DNA of 64,000 nt from Linanthus parryae (taxonomy: Eukaryota; Streptophyta; Magnoliopsida; Ericales; Polemoniaceae), in the NCBI GenBank assembly GCA_023055425.1, contig JALGPY010000004.1, positions 18,251,718 to 18,315,717 of the forward strand. The letters are read 5' to 3'. The position numbers were made by a program, and so were the translations under genes. The notes beneath the pieces were generated by a model. The model was not told where the DNA came from. It searched no databases and saw only the letters and a list, made by a program, of their open reading frames with translations. Below are positions 11,015-23,485 of this stretch, piece after piece (within the stretch, counting starts at the first letter, position 1; each line of letters opens with the position of its first letter).

Positions 11015-12754
11015 GCACATTTGACCCACATGGGGACTTGTGAGGAGTTGGGGATTTTTCATGCATTATTTTCAGCATGAAGCAGTCTACCCCGGTGTGC
11101 AAGGCACACACGACCTTAGTGGAGATACATTGTAGCGTGATGTAGCTTGGGGATTGCTCAGATGACTTTCATCAGCGGAAAACTGTCTACGGTCCACAAG
11201 ACCCCTTCTTGTTGCAGTTTTGCAGCACGGTGCCCATGTAGTTCCGGGCACCTCAGGTATCTGTTACTCTCTCGGCGTCTAATTTTTGAGCGATAATGGC
11301 GTAGATCCACCTCCTGCACATTTAAACGAAGAAACCTCCTATTTGATCTCTCAATTCGTTGAGGACAACGAAACGCTCAAGTGTGTGTGTGTGGGGGGGG
11401 GTTGTGTATATTTTAATAGACATGTGTGTTTGAATAGCCTGTTACATATAGATTGTGTAGTATTGTGAGTAGTGTGGTTAGAGTAGAGTGTTTTAATCAT
11501 ATTGTCGTACTGTGTTTGAATTGTTAGTTTATGCATTGTTTGCACTTTTATCTTTTTGAGTCCCCCTACCAAAATTTTGTGGATAGTCGAGTTAGCCAAT
11601 GCATATAGAGTTAGGAAAATATGAGAAAAATTGAAAAAAGTTTTAAAAAAATTAAAAATAAGAAAAGTGAAAAATCATAAAGATTTAAAAATTTTGAGAA
11701 TAAAGGCAGTTGATGAAGCTTGAAGCCGACGAGAGTTCAGTGAAAGAGTCTCTGAGAATAGGAAGCACCGTAGTATGGATGTCTTTAATTCTTAGTATCT
11801 TGCACACCTGTTTCACGAGAGGAAGTCCCGGGTATTCAGGGAAAAGTGGAAAGTAGACGAGGGCATACCTTTAGTTCTTTTATTGTGCTAGGAGGATTTA
11901 GTTCTGAAGGAGTTGAATAATCTTATTTCAATGGAAACTTGTGGTCTCTTGAAATCTGGGATGGACCTTCGTGTTGAGTCGGTTCCATGTGGTACAATGG
12001 CTTAGCATAAGTGAAGTTAGGGAGTGTACACCACCATCCCTTAAGGCAGTTTCAAGAGCTAACCGAAAAAGCCCCCACTTAGTTGCTCTAAATGCACGGT
12101 TGACAAACAATTGAAGAGAATGAAAAAAAATAAATAAATTAAAATCTTCTCTTGGACTAGATACGGTGAACAACTTAATGTGCCTCCGTTCACGCGGGGA
12201 ATTTGGATTCAATCCAACTAGAGTGGCTAGGGAAAATTAAAGTCAAGCCGTATTACACGGAGTTGTGTCTCGCGTCACTGGGATGATTTGCATTCAAATG
12301 CAATAACGACTAAGAGGGTCTGAAAACCTCAAATGACTGGGCGACGAAAGACTCGTAGGATTAAGGATGCCTAGACCCTCTGAGCTAAAGGGCGTGCCCG
12401 AATCTTGGTTTGATTATGGTGGATGTTTGGGGACCCCTTAGTGAACTTGTGTGTAGGATCATTATCTCAATTTCTTGCTATTGGTTGTGAAATTTCGAAA
12501 GAGACTTCTGAGAGGTTGATGATTTTGGTTAGTGATAGGGAGATTGCCCAATCTCTAAGAGAAGAAAAAATTTGCGTTGTTTCAATAATTGCATTGTTAA
12601 ATATCGAGTTGCATTGTATAGCTTGTAGATTGCATAGTCGTGTGTGTGAGTCGTCTGTGTCACATGGCCAGTAAAATTGTATGCAAGTCGGTGGATTGAA
12701 GATCATAGTATGAGGGATATTGTTACTAATTTTGCTCGGGACGCGCAAAAATGT

Positions 12755-12768
12755 AGCGTGGGGGTATT
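12755..12768 (+). other. Polypurine tract of internal region 1
   Basis: AGCGTGGGGGTATT immediately precedes the TG of LTR 2. The matching tract before LTR 3 is at 25893-25906. Confidence 0.7.
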
Positions 12769-14422
12769 TGATAACCCCATTTACGGTGTTATATTGATAT
12801 TCGAAATACTACTGTTTTGTGTGATTTCGGATAAAATACATGAGAAATAGGCTATGATATTGAAGTGTTTGAGTACTTGTGCTAGTTATACTTATTTGAC
12901 AAGTCCGGTGTTTTCTAGTTGATTAGAGCTTTTTATATCAGATTTTATACCCGGTATCCTGTGGTTGTGTGATCTCAGATACCGGAGGCTCGGAGCTTAA
13001 ATTGGAATGGAAACTAACTTCGGAATTGAGGACGGAAGCGCTGAAATTTGGTCTAGCAATGAAAAGGCAAAGAGTGAGCTGCTTTCAGGATCAAAGAGGA
13101 ACAAAAGTGTGGCTACTTCCTTCCCCCAAATCACCATTACACCACCTACACTTCACCATCAACAACCTGCTGTATACTTCCACAGCAACTAAGCCTAACC
13201 TCCTGATCATCACAACAACTACCTAAACAAAACCCAAAAAACCACAACCAACTCCATAAACAAATTCCCCTCCATTACACCATTCACCCTTAACCAACCT
13301 GAACAACCCTTGCCATTAGTACCTATTCGACCAAACACCAACACAAGACCCAATCTTTCACATCATTCAACCAATTTACCACCTGAACCTACTAACCACC
13401 GACCCAATTACCAAACACCTACACCACAATATGAGCATCGATCAAAACCCACATGAAACCCATCACAGACCACCAATCAACCAAACCCAGACCTGGCCTT
13501 CTCCCAATTAGAAGCGCAACAACATCGCAGAACGCAGAGAAGAAGACCCAACACTGCACTTATCTCCTGAACCTTAGCCACAATCTGCCTCCTTACCACC
13601 GATTGAAACCTCCACTACCACCTGCGACAGCGAAGCCAATCAAAGCCATAGGCCGTAAGCAAAGCCAGAGAAGAAACGGAGCACAAGGATGAAACAGAGG
13701 CTCGATCACAGAATCTAAGCATTAAGAAGATTAGGAGAAGAGAAAGAAGCAAAGCAGCGAAGCCAGGCACAGATAAGGAAGAATCGAAGCTACCTCCAGT
13801 GATTTCGTGCGTGTCCTCTTTTCGCTGAATTGTGGCTTGGGAAAAAGTGAAATAAAAGGAAAAGTAAAAGATGAAGGCAACGGGGTTGTTTCCTAAGCAG
13901 CCCTAGGGTTTGTTGAGGCAGCCAAGACTTGGGGGTTAAAATTTCAAATAAGTGATTTTTGTATCAAGACAAAAGGGGGCTGATTTATAAAACAGAGGGA
14001 CAATTCATTCACTGACGAGAGAACCAACAAAAAAAGGACGACAGAAGAGAAAGCACGGAAGAGGACAAAGGGGAGAAGAAGGACAAAGACCAGATTGCTA
14101 GTTTTCTTTCTTTCTCTTATCTATTCATTACTCTTTTATGGAGAAACTCTTGTTTTCCTTCTTTATAAATATCTAGATTTATTTGCAATGTTCTATGGAG
14201 ATGAACCTAGGATATATGCACTAGAAAATTTTCCGGGTTTACACTATTGATTCATGTTTCGACTTATTTAATCGTATTGTTCTTCTCTGTTTATCGTACA
14301 TCTTGATCACTATGGCTATTGACACGTCTTAGGTGACAATAAAAAATTTGGGAAGAAGAATCAATAGGTTCGACGAATCGTATGCTTAAAGACTATTGAC
14401 TAGTTAGTTGGATTGATTGTTC

Positions 14423-15800
14423 TGTTAGAATAGATGCCCTAGAGGCAATCTAGTTTAGTTTGAATTTATTTGTGGCTAGAAAATTCATAATGAAGTCCTT
14501 AGATTTACAATTGTGTTGTTTATCTTAAATATCCCTAGTCCAGTATAATGATTAATGGGACAATCATCTATAGACTAGTATGGGGTTGGATTGATATGGA
14601 GATATCATGATCCAACACATAGGTGTGCATTAAGGGCAATGACGCACTGGATTGACCCATTTTCGAGAAGGCTACATACACGTTATGTTAAGTCACAAGC
14701 GCTTCTCGAGGTGCAATGGTATTGTCATCCTTAGACATGAAGTCGCTAGATATTCTAGTTGTGGATTATTGTGATTTGGTAGCGTTAAACGCTACACCAT
14801 AACTGGGTAGTTATAAAGGCGTGTACCGGATAAAATAAGAAGCAAGCTTAGAGATCGTAGTGGACGTAGTTAGAATTTGTCCCTCCCACATAACGGGTGA
14901 AAATATCCTAGGCCACTCGAGGGATAGTGCTTATAAAATGTCTAGCCAGACTCAAATAAATCAATATTGGATATTGATGTTATTTGCACGAATAAGGCTA
15001 TTCCCATGGATCGAGAAACTGTGGATTGGATATACGAGTACGACTTCTATGTCTCGTGTCCAATCCGGATATGGAGACAAAGGGATGCGACAATTACTTG
15101 TACAAAGGTTGTCAAGATGACTGTTCTATTAGTTGGCTAGATTGGATGTTTTGCTAGAAACCACTCCATATTAGCAAATAGTTGCTACCAACTAGATAGA
15201 ACCTATGGGGTCACACACTACATAGAGTTGAACTAGATTTGGGAATTAATTAATTGGATTAATTAATTAGAAGGATCACTTTGCAATACCTTGCAAACTT
15301 AGTAGGGACTAATTTGCAAGGAAGGGACTAAATTGAATTCTAGTAGGACTAGAATAAGTCCTTTAGGTATTGGCAATGATTTGTTGGACTATATAACGGA
15401 CATTCCTTCCTTCCTTCCCACACTTATGAATCCATTGATCATAACTTGAGTGGGAGAGAACCAAAGGAGAGAGCAAGCAAGCAAAGAGGAGCCGCCGCCC
15501 GTCCCCGTCGGCCACAAGGAGGCCGAACCTCCTTGTTTCGGTCTCGTTTTGCGTGATTCTTCTTCCTTCCTCTTTCCGGGCTAGCACCAAGGATTGGAAG
15601 ATCTAGAAATCAACTCTAGGCGTGGATCAACTACAGAGAACGTGACACAATTCGCGTTTGAAGTTATCAAAGGAGAACCCTAAGGTGTGTTAATTGATTT
15701 CTTCCTTTACCATCGTTATGTCTCTTGACTTGTGATCCTTGGAGGGTTTTTCATGGTTAATTATTGTTTCCGTTGCGCATCCATGAATCAAAACCCTACA
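14423..15800 (+). repeat. 5' LTR of the nested Copia element
   Basis: 1378 bp, TGTTAGAATAG…AACCCTACA. Paired with 21438-22836 (1399 bp, ending …AACCCTTTA, so the final CA is mutated to TA). TSD TGTTC on the left at 14418-14422. Confidence 0.92.
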
Positions 15801-17476
15801 GTGGTATCAGAGCCACAAGTCATAGAACATAAACGTGGTTTATGTGTTACGTTTTGATAGTTTTACACCTTAAAATTGTTGTTTATCGCGTAAAACAAGA
15901 CAAATCAAGTATATGATGCAATTCGTCAATAATCTATCATAACAAGACCTAGTTTTTGCATTGGATGCATGAATTAGTGAGTTTGAGAAATTTTAGGATC
16001 TTAGATCTAGGGTTTGGGCATCCTTGGGGAAGAAGGAGTTCTTCCCAAACAAGGTAACAACCAAACTTGGGCACCAAGCAAGGGAAACAACTCCCAAAGG
16101 AGGTTCGGCCCCCCTAGGGGACCGCCCCTCCTTGCTTGACGCCCAAGTAAGGCCGGCCTAGGGGCCGGGGCAGCCCTAGCCCGCGGCCTAGCCGCGTGGG
16201 CTAGGGGCCGGCTGGCCCTAGGCCCTTGCGGTTCACCTTTTGGGCCTGGGCAATTGGATTGTTGGGCCCAATGGACCGTTTTAACCTTAGAATATCCTAA
16301 AATCAATTAAAATTGACCAAGCGCGTTAAAATTGGATTTTAACTGTTTATGTGCAATTCGCATGGTGATTGGATATGGCCTTAGGATGTGGTTTGTTGTG
16401 GATGTTTAATTTTGTGGTTTGGTTTACGGCCTGCGAGCTGATCAATTAATTGTAATAATTAATTAGGGTTTTATGGCCTGCGTGTCATTTTTTTTCTCAA
16501 CTTCTGGGATTTATTTTATTTAGTATAGTTATTAGCTAGTGCTAGATAAAGTAGATTGTTAGCCAAGATTGAAGAAAAGAAGCCCAAAGCCAAAAGGAGC
16601 CACAAAAGATGGAGCATGGAGCATGGAGCATTCCACATGACTATAAAGGATGGAACAAAAGATCAAGACGCATGGAGATGTGTTTGCTTTTAGGGTTCAT
16701 AGAAAATTCCATTGGCTTGGAATTTTCTTAGTCTAGAAAAGACCATATCCACATCACGTTTTATTTATGTTTTGTGGTTGTTTACTTTATTGTCTTATTA
16801 TTTTGTGGTTGGTGTATGGATGATGCATGCAATTAGGATAATAAGATAATTAGACAACCTAGATCTATTATTTGGAGTTGTTCCCAAACTCAAATAGATA
16901 GATTAGTTGATATTGATCAACAAAACTATTAAAATTGAATTTAAAATCCCTCAAAATTCAAATATTGTGTTCTTGCCTTCTCGTTATTTAAACACTCATT
17001 ATCATCATGATTTATCAAGTTCGTGCGTGCCAAAGCATGGACACTTGGTTCATAATGATGGAATGCGATGGCACAAGCTAGTTATGTGCAACTGTTTAAA
17101 TAAGAGGTTGAACACAACTAGGCTATTAATGTGACTACAAAACCTAGAGGCAATCAATTGGGATTATCCATGCGGAGGGATAAATAAGGAGTTATTTTCC
17201 CAATTGAACCAAGAGTTGCATGGAGATGCAATTGTAATTGTTACTACCTAAAGTAGTCAAAGTATGGGTGACTTGCCAAAGCAAGCTCATAAGGAGATGA
17301 AACATGGATCTTGGCCCACTAGAAAATATAAGGATATTTTCCGCATTAATATCTTAAGGGTTATTAATCCGTAGAAAAATAGTGGGAGCTATATTTGATA
17401 AACTAGCCATTATTGAATATAGTCAAAAATTCACAAATACTAAAACTTGCGTATTTTCCTTTTTGTAGAATTCCAA
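15801..17476 (+). other. Leader of the nested Copia element with PBS and GC-rich hairpin region
   Basis: The PBS TGGTATCAGAGCC (15802-15814) is a perfect initiator-Met-tRNA type. A 1.6-kb untranslated leader follows, longer than usual for Copia. Between about 16090 and 16260 it turns strongly GC-rich in AT-rich surroundings, with a foldable stem at 16176-16204 (CTAGCCCGCGG pairing with CCGCGTGGGCTAG). No convincing ORF before the gag ATG at 17477. Confidence 0.7.
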
Positions 17477-18235
17477 ATGGCAAACAACTCATCGAGTTCA
17501 CAACACTCCCTACGATGTGTCCTTGAGAAGGACAAGCTATCTGGAACCAACTTCCTTGATTGGTATAGAAACTTGAGAATCGTTCTCAAGCAAGAGAAGA
17601 AACTGTACGCAATAGAGGAGCATGTTCCAGCAGGTCCAGAGAACCAAACATCTGCTGCCCTAAAGGCGTATCAAAAGCGTGTTGTTGACGCTAATGATGC
17701 GACCTGCCTTATGCTTTGCACTATGACTTCTGAGCTTCAGAAGCAACACCAAAACATGAATGCTGTCGATATGATCGAGCATCTAAAGCAGCTCTTCCAA
17801 GAGCAGGCAAGGGTTGAGAGTTATGAGGTCTCTAAGGCGCTGTTCAAGTGTCATCTGGCAGAAGGGAACCCGGTGGGACCCCATGTACTCGGTATGATCG
17901 GGTACTTGGAGAATCTCACCCGACTAGGGTTTCCGGTCGGCCAAGAGTTGGAAACCGATCTCGTGTTGCAATCGTTGCCCGAGAGTTATGGACAGTTCAT
18001 CATGAAATATAACATGAACGAGATCGTGAAACCACTGCCAGATTTTCTCAATATGTTGAGGACAGTTGAACAGAGCATCAACAAGGGTAAGGGCAAGGCC
18101 ATCATGATGGTGCAGAAAGGAAAGGGCAAAAGGTTTGCCTCATCCTCCAAGGGCAAAGGCAAGTCAGTTGCCAAGTCCAAGGAACCTGCCCTTAAGCCTG
18201 TTGGTGGCATTTCCAAAGGTGTGACTAAAGGTTAG
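17477..18235 (+). CDS. Copia gag capsid ORF (ends in TAG just before the zinc knuckle)
   Basis: 252 codons from ATG 17477 (MANNSSSSQHSLRC) to TAG 18233-18235. The UBN2/Copia gag capsid domain is readable: LSGTNFLDWYRNLRIVLK near residue 20, then AAYQ/AYQKR, LCTMTSELQKQHQN, and LPESYGQFIMKYNMN near residue 175. It ends in a Lys/Gly-rich linker (KGKGK repeats). The very next codons in the same frame encode a perfect CX2CX4HX4C knuckle (CHYCSQPGHWRRNC, 18236-18277). So the TAG separates capsid from nucleocapsid. This is either decay or, less likely, a readthrough site. Gag is the best preserved gene of this element. Confidence 0.8.
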   Translation: MANNSSSSQHSLRCVLEKDKLSGTNFLDWYRNLRIVLKQEKKLYAIEEHVPAGPENQTSAALKAYQKRVVDANDATCLMLCTMTSELQKQHQNMNAVDMIEHLKQLFQEQARVESYEVSKALFKCHLAEGNPVGPHVLGMIGYLENLTRLGFPVGQELETDLVLQSLPESYGQFIMKYNMNEIVKPLPDFLNMLRTVEQSINKGKGKAIMMVQKGKGKRFASSSKGKGKSVAKSKEPALKPVGGISKGVTKG

Positions 18236-18600
18236 TGTCACTACTGCAGTCAGCCTGGACATTGGAGGAGGAACTGCCCAAAATATCTGGAGGACAAAAG
18301 GCTTGGAATAGTGATTCCACCACCACCAGGTATTTTTGTTGTAGATGTCAATTTAACTATCTCTACATCATGGGTATTAGATTCTGGATGTGGATCTCAC
18401 ATTTGTCGAAATGTGCAGGATCTAAAGAGAAGTAGAACATTGGCTAAAGGGGAGATAGATCTACGCGTTGGGATTGGAGCAAAAGTTGCTGCGTTGGTCG
18501 TGGGCGTGTGCGAGCTATCTCTACCTTCAGGATTAGTTTTAAAATTAAATAATTTCTATTTTGTGCCTGCTATGAGCAGAAACATTATTTTATTTCTTGT
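18236..18600 (+). pseudogene. Copia zinc knuckle and protease segment
   Basis: In frame with gag after its TAG: zinc knuckle CHYCSQPGHWRRNC, a linker, then the aspartic protease motif WVLDSGCGSHIC at about 18369-18404 (DSG catalytic). A small deletion at about 18585-18598, after AMSRNII, shifts the frame before the integrase region. Cleavage of the polyprotein would be its role; this copy cannot be made as a fusion with integrase. Confidence 0.75.
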
Positions 18601-19560
18601 TTGGACAAGGATGGTTTTATTATTTCAATAAAGAACAATTGTTGTTCCTTTTATTTGAATAATATTCACTATTTTAGTGCGCAATTATTTAATGGACTGT
18701 ATGTCCTTGATCTAAGCAATCCTGTCTACAACATTAATACCAAGCGGATTAGAATAAATGATTTAAATCCTGCTTATTTTTGGCAATGTCGTTTAGGCCA
18801 CATAAACGAGAAACGTGTATCTAGACTCCATAAGGATGGACTACTAGACTCATTTGATTTTGAATCATACGAGACATGTGAGGCTTGTTTATTAGTAAAA
18901 ATGACAAAGTCCCCTTTCAATAAGAAAGGTGAGAGGACTAGTGAGCAATTGGCGCTCATACATACCGATGTGTGTGGACCATTTGCCACGCCTGCCATGG
19001 GTGGTTATGTCTACTTCATTACATTTACTTATGATTACAGTAGATATGGATTTTTGTACCTCATGAGGGAAAAATCTGAATCCTTTGAAGTGTTCAAGGA
19101 ATTCAAGAATGAAGTAGAGAAGCAACTTGGCAAAAGTATCAAGGCTCTACGATCGGATCGTGGAGGACAATACTTGAGCCAAGAGTTTGACGACTATCTT
19201 AGAGAGTGTGGGATCGTATCCCAGCTCACTCCACCCGGAACGCCACAATGGAATGGCGTGTCTGAGAGGAGGAATCGAACCTTATTAGATATGGTTCGAT
19301 CTATGATGTGTCAAACCGGTCTTCCATTATCATTTTGGGGCCACACTCTATTAAGTGCAGCTTTCACCATTAACCGTGTTCAATCTAAATCAGTCATGAA
19401 GACACCATATGAGATGTGGAGTGGGAGGCGTCCCACACTGTCGTTCATGAGGATTTGGGGCTGCGATGTGTATGTAAAACGTTTACAGTCAGACAAGCTA
19501 GGGCCAAAGTCGGATAAGTGTAAGTTTGTGGGGTACCCTAAGGAAACTAAGGGCTACTAA
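18601..19560 (+). pseudogene. Copia integrase, open over about 319 codons
   Basis: Integrase inserts the cDNA into the host chromosome. The HHCC zinc domain is present (WQCRLGHINEKRVSRL, then CEACLLVKM). The rve catalytic core follows: IHTDVCGP (first Asp), SDRGGQYLSQEF (second Asp) and GTPQWNGVSERRNRTLLDM (catalytic Glu in SERR). The region ends at TAA 19558-19560 (KETKGY*), inside the C-terminal part. Two more in-frame stops follow before RT (TAG at 19621 and 19744). The catalytic residues are all conserved, so the disabling damage is in the flanks. Confidence 0.85.
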
Positions 19561-21468
19561 TTTTACAATCCAACCGAGAACAAAGTGTTTGTTGCTCGGA
19601 CCGGCGTGTTTGTAGAACGATAGTTTGTCTCTAAAGAAGCAAGTGGGAGGACTGTAGAACTTGAAGAGGTTCAAGAAACACAAATCACTGAACCGATTAT
19701 GGAACATGAGCAGGAACCACAAGCGGTTGTGGAGCAACCTGTTTAGGTAACACAAGAGCCTCGTAGATCTAGTAGAGTGCGCCAGGAACCCGAGAGGTGT
19801 GGACTTCTCGTGTCCGATTCCGGTGACAAGATGCTCATAGATGATGAGCCTACTACCTATGAAGAGGCCATGAAGGGCCTAGACTCTCAGAAGTGGCTAG
19901 AATCCATGAGATCCGAGATGGAATCCATGTATACCAACAAAGTATGGACTTTGGTGGAACCACCTGAAGGGGCGCGGCCCATAGGGTGCAAGTGGGTCTT
20001 CAAGAAGAAGATCAACATGGATGGTAATGTGATTACCTATAAGGGCCGATTGATTGCTAAAGGATTCAGACAGATTCATGGTATTGACTATGGTGAAACC
20101 TTTTCACCAGTCGCTATGGCCAAATCCATCCGAATCCTACTTGCGATTGCAGCATACCACGACTATGAGATTTGGCAGATGGATGTCAAAACAGCATTCC
20201 TTTATGGGAATCTCCTCGAGGACGTGTATATGATACAGCCGGAGGGTTTTGAAGATCCAAAGCAAGCCAACAAAGTCTGTAAGCTACAACGATCCATTTA
20301 AGGATTGAAGCAAGCTTCTAGGAGTTGGAATCGGCGTTTTGATGAAGTAGTCAAAGAGTTTGGCTTCATCAGAAACAAAGATGAGTCTTGTGTCTACAAG
20401 AAGGTTAGTGGAGCTCTGTAGCTTTTCTGGTCTTGTATGTGGATGACATATTACTCATTGGAAACGACATTCCCATGCTGCAATCTGTTAAAGATTAGCT
20501 AGGAAAGTGTTTCTCAATGAAGGACTTAGGGGAAGCGGCCTATATACTCGGTATAAAGATATATAGAGATAGATCTATGAGGTTGCTGGGCCTAAGTCAA
20601 ATACATATATTAACAAGGTGTTGAAACGGTTCAACATGCAAGATTCCAAGAAGGGATTCTTGCCCATGTCACATGGAATCACTCTTTCGAAGAGTGGTTG
20701 TCCTTCCAATGAGATTGAGAAGGAACGCATGAGTAGAATTCCCTATGCCGCGGCCATAGGATCTATCATGTACGCCATGTTATGTACTAGACCAGATGTG
20801 TCCTATGCCTTGAGTATGACAAGCAGATACCAATTCAATCCAGGTGAGAGTCGCTGGATTGCAGTCAAGAACATCCTAAAGTACTTGAGAAGGACTAAGG
20901 ATGCTTTCTTGATATTTGGCGGTGAGGAAGATTTGCGTGTAAGGGGTTACACTGATGCAAGCTTCCAAACTGACAGAGATGACATTAGGTCACAATCGGG
21001 ATATGTGTTTTGCCTGAATGGAGCAGCGGTGAGCTGGAAGAGTTCCAAGCAAGAGACGGTAGCTGATTCTACAACAGAGGCTGAGTACATCGCTGCAAAT
21101 GGCGCAGCAAAAGAAGCTCTTTGGATCAGAAAGTTTGTTTCTGCACTTGGTGTGGTTCTAGCATTGCGGATCCAGTTGAGTTGTACTGTGACAACACTGG
21201 GGCGATCGCGCAATCAAAGGAGCCCAGGTCACACCAGAAATCCAAGCACGTGCTCAGGAAGTTTCATCTGATTCGAGATATTATCGATAGAGGAGACGTT
21301 CGGATATGCAAGATTCCTACAGACGAGAATCTGTCAGACCCGCTTACAAAGCCGCTTACGCAATGGAAGCATGAAGGGCACACTAGGAGTATGGGCATAC
21401 GAGATGCGCCAGATTGGCTCCAGTGCAAGTGGGAGACTGTCGGAATAGATCCCCTAGAGGCAATCTAG
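19561..21468 (+). pseudogene. Copia reverse transcriptase and RNase H, broken
   Basis: RT begins around 19840 (YEEAMKGLDSQKWLESM, WVFKKKINMDGNV, KGFRQIHGIDYGETFSPVA, WQMDVKTAFLYGNL) and hits TAA at 20299-20301. The catalytic LYVDDILLIGND is still legible near 20432-20465 but in a shifted frame with stops around it. The connection and RNase H are readable at 20618-21468 (MCTRPDVSYAL-type segment, GYTDASFQTDRDD, QSGYVFCLNGAAVSWKSSKQ, STTEAEYIA, ELYCDNTGAI), with a further frameshift near 21150. The protein would copy RNA to cDNA and remove the template; not functional here. Confidence 0.85.
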
Positions 21469-22836
21469 TTTAGTATGAATTTATTTGTGGCTAGGAAATT
21501 CATAATGAAGTCCTTAAATTTAAAATTTTGTTGTTTATCTTAAATATCCCTAGTCCAGTATAATGATTAATGGGACAATCATCTATAGACTAGTATGGGG
21601 TTGGATTGATATGGAGATATCATGATCCAACACATAGGTGTGCATTAAGGGTAATGACGCACTTGATTGACCCATTTCCGAGAAGGCTATATACATGTTA
21701 TGTTAAGTCACAAGCGCTTCTCACGGTGCAATGGTATTGTCATCCTGAGACTTGAAGTCGCTAGATATTGTAGTTGTGGATTATTGTGATTTTGGTAGCG
21801 TTAAACGCTACACCGTAACTGGGTAGTTATAAAAGCGTGTATCGGATACAATAAGAAGCAAGCTTAGAGATCGTAGTGAACGTAGATAGAATTTGTCCCT
21901 CCCACATAACGTGAGCAAATATCCTAGGCCACTCGAGGGATGGTGCTTATAAAATGTCTAGCCGGACTCAAATAAATCAATATAGGATATTGATGTTATT
22001 TGCACGAATAAGGCTATTCCCATGGATCGAAAAACTGTGGATTGGATATACGAGTGTGACTTGTATGTCTCGTGTCCAATCCGGATATGGAGACAAAGGG
22101 ATGAGGCAATTACTTGTACAAAGTTTGTCAAGATGACTATTCTATTAGTGGGCTAGAATGGATGTTTTGCTAGAAACCGCTCCATATTAGCAAATAGTTG
22201 TTACCAACTAGATAGAACCTATGGGGTCACACGCTATATAGAGTTTAACTAGATTTGGGAATTAATTAATTGGATTAATTAATTAAAAGGATCACTTTGC
22301 AATACCTTGCAAACTTAGTAGGGACTAATTTGCAAGGAAGGGACTAAATTGAATTCTAGTAGGACTAGAATAAGTCCTTTAGGTAGCTGGCAAGGATTTG
22401 TTGGACTATATAAAGGACACTCCTTCCTTCCTTCCCACACTTATGATTCAATTGATCATAACTTGAGTGGGAGAGAACCAGAGGAGAGAGCAAGCAAGCA
22501 AAGAGGAGCCGCCGCCGCCCCTTTGCCGCCGCCCGTCCCCGTCGGCCACAAGGAGGCCAAAACCTCCTTGTTTCGGTCTTGTTTTGCGTGATTCTTCTTC
22601 CCTTCCTCTTTCCGGGCTAGCACCAAGGATTGTAAGATCTAGAAATCAACTCTAGGGGTGGATCAACTATAGAGAACGTGACACAATTCGCGTTTGAAGT
22701 CATCAAAGGAGAACCCTACGGTGTGTTAATTGATTTCTTCCTTTATCATTGTTATGTCTCTTGACTTGTGATCCTTGGAGGGTTTTGCATGGTTAATTAT
22801 TGTTTCCGTTGCGCATCCATGAATCAAAACCCTTTA
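21438..22836 (+). repeat. 3' LTR of the nested Copia element
   Basis: Follows the PPT AAGTGGGAGAC (21427-21437). Aligns over its length with 14423-15800, with many substitutions and a small insertion near 22515-22530. Right TSD TGTTC at 22837-22841. Confidence 0.92.
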
Positions 22837-23485
22837 TGTTCTAAGATTAATTCTTAGCATAAAAGGAGTCGAGAACCGGTTAGGTTAGCTTTCTAGGTGG
22901 GTGCTTGAGAGAGACTTTACCTAGATACGAACGAGAACAAGAAATTAGTCCCGAATCATTGAGACTGAGAGGTGAGATGATAGGACTAGTTGTGTGAGGG
23001 AAGATTCGATTTTTTAGTGTTAGACTTGGGAATTGGTGGACCGAGATGACCCAGTGATCGGATTAACGTTAGGCGGTTAGAACCATATCGGTAGACGATG
23101 GTGGACCGACAGTACCCGTAGTCGACTGATAGGTAGAACGACATGAGACCGAGAGGAGATTTCAGTGCTGTTACCCGACACAACTAATTAGATGGTAGCG
23201 TGTTTCAGTACGTAATCCGGAACTGTCTAAAACCCTAGGGGATCCATAGATCACCTAGTTATTTCTCCATATTTGTTTATTAATCAGAAAAAAATACAAA
23301 AATATTAGTTAGTTGTTTATTTCAATTCTTAAATCACATTCTTCCTCCCTTTTACAGTACTCTAAATTAATCGACTAACTAAACAATCTCGAGTCTGTCT
23401 CTGTGGGTTCGACAACGTGAGTTTTAATACTCAATCTTTACTACTTCGACCGTGCACTTGCGTATACACGTAAGAAATCGTGTCA

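Larger units (their letters stand above)
9391..12768 (+). mobile_element. Internal region 1 of the tandem element (non-coding, LARD-like)
   Basis: PBS, then a small Lys-rich ORF (9625-9861), then a hairpin word GTTGGGAGGCAACCCAAC at 9903-9920 (a GGGAGGCAACCC motif familiar from Athila/Tat 3' regions). After that comes non-coding sequence to the PPT (GTGGGGGTATT, ending 12768). A 941-bp TIR element plus its 10-bp duplication interrupts it. Without that it is about 2.43 kb and matches internal region 2 closely. No reverse transcriptase or integrase motif in any frame. Confidence 0.85.
14423..22836 (+). mobile_element. Ty1/Copia LTR retrotransposon nested in LTR 2
   Basis: 8414 bp, flanked by TGTTC (14418-14422 and 22837-22841). 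LTRs at 14423-15800 and 21438-22836; PBS TGGTATCAGAGCC at 15802; PPT AAGTGGGAGAC at 21427-21437. Gene order gag, zinc knuckle, protease, integrase, RT, RNase H is Copia. Several stops and frameshifts in pol, plus clearly diverged LTRs (for example TGTTAGAATAGATGCCC versus TGTCGGAATAGATCCCC at the starts), show an old, defective copy. It is not the same family as the outer Sirevirus-type element: no env-like ORF and a different LTR. Confidence 0.93.
12769..23485 (+). repeat. Tandem element LTR 2 (shared middle LTR), split by a Copia insertion
   Basis: The LTR segments 12769-14422 and 22842-23485 together make about 2.30 kb and match LTRs 1 and 3 from TGATAACC to TCGTGTCA. The interruption falls in the sequence GATTGTTC|TAAGATT, which is uninterrupted in LTR 1 (about 8745-8755) and LTR 3, so the empty site is visible. 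The 79-codon ORF is at 13453-13692. Confidence 0.9.

Noticed and set aside
16007..16306. 99-codon minus-strand ORF rich in Pro, Arg and Ala
   Set aside because: It is the GC-rich structured patch of the Copia leader; stop codons are rare there by composition. No domain, and antisense to the element.
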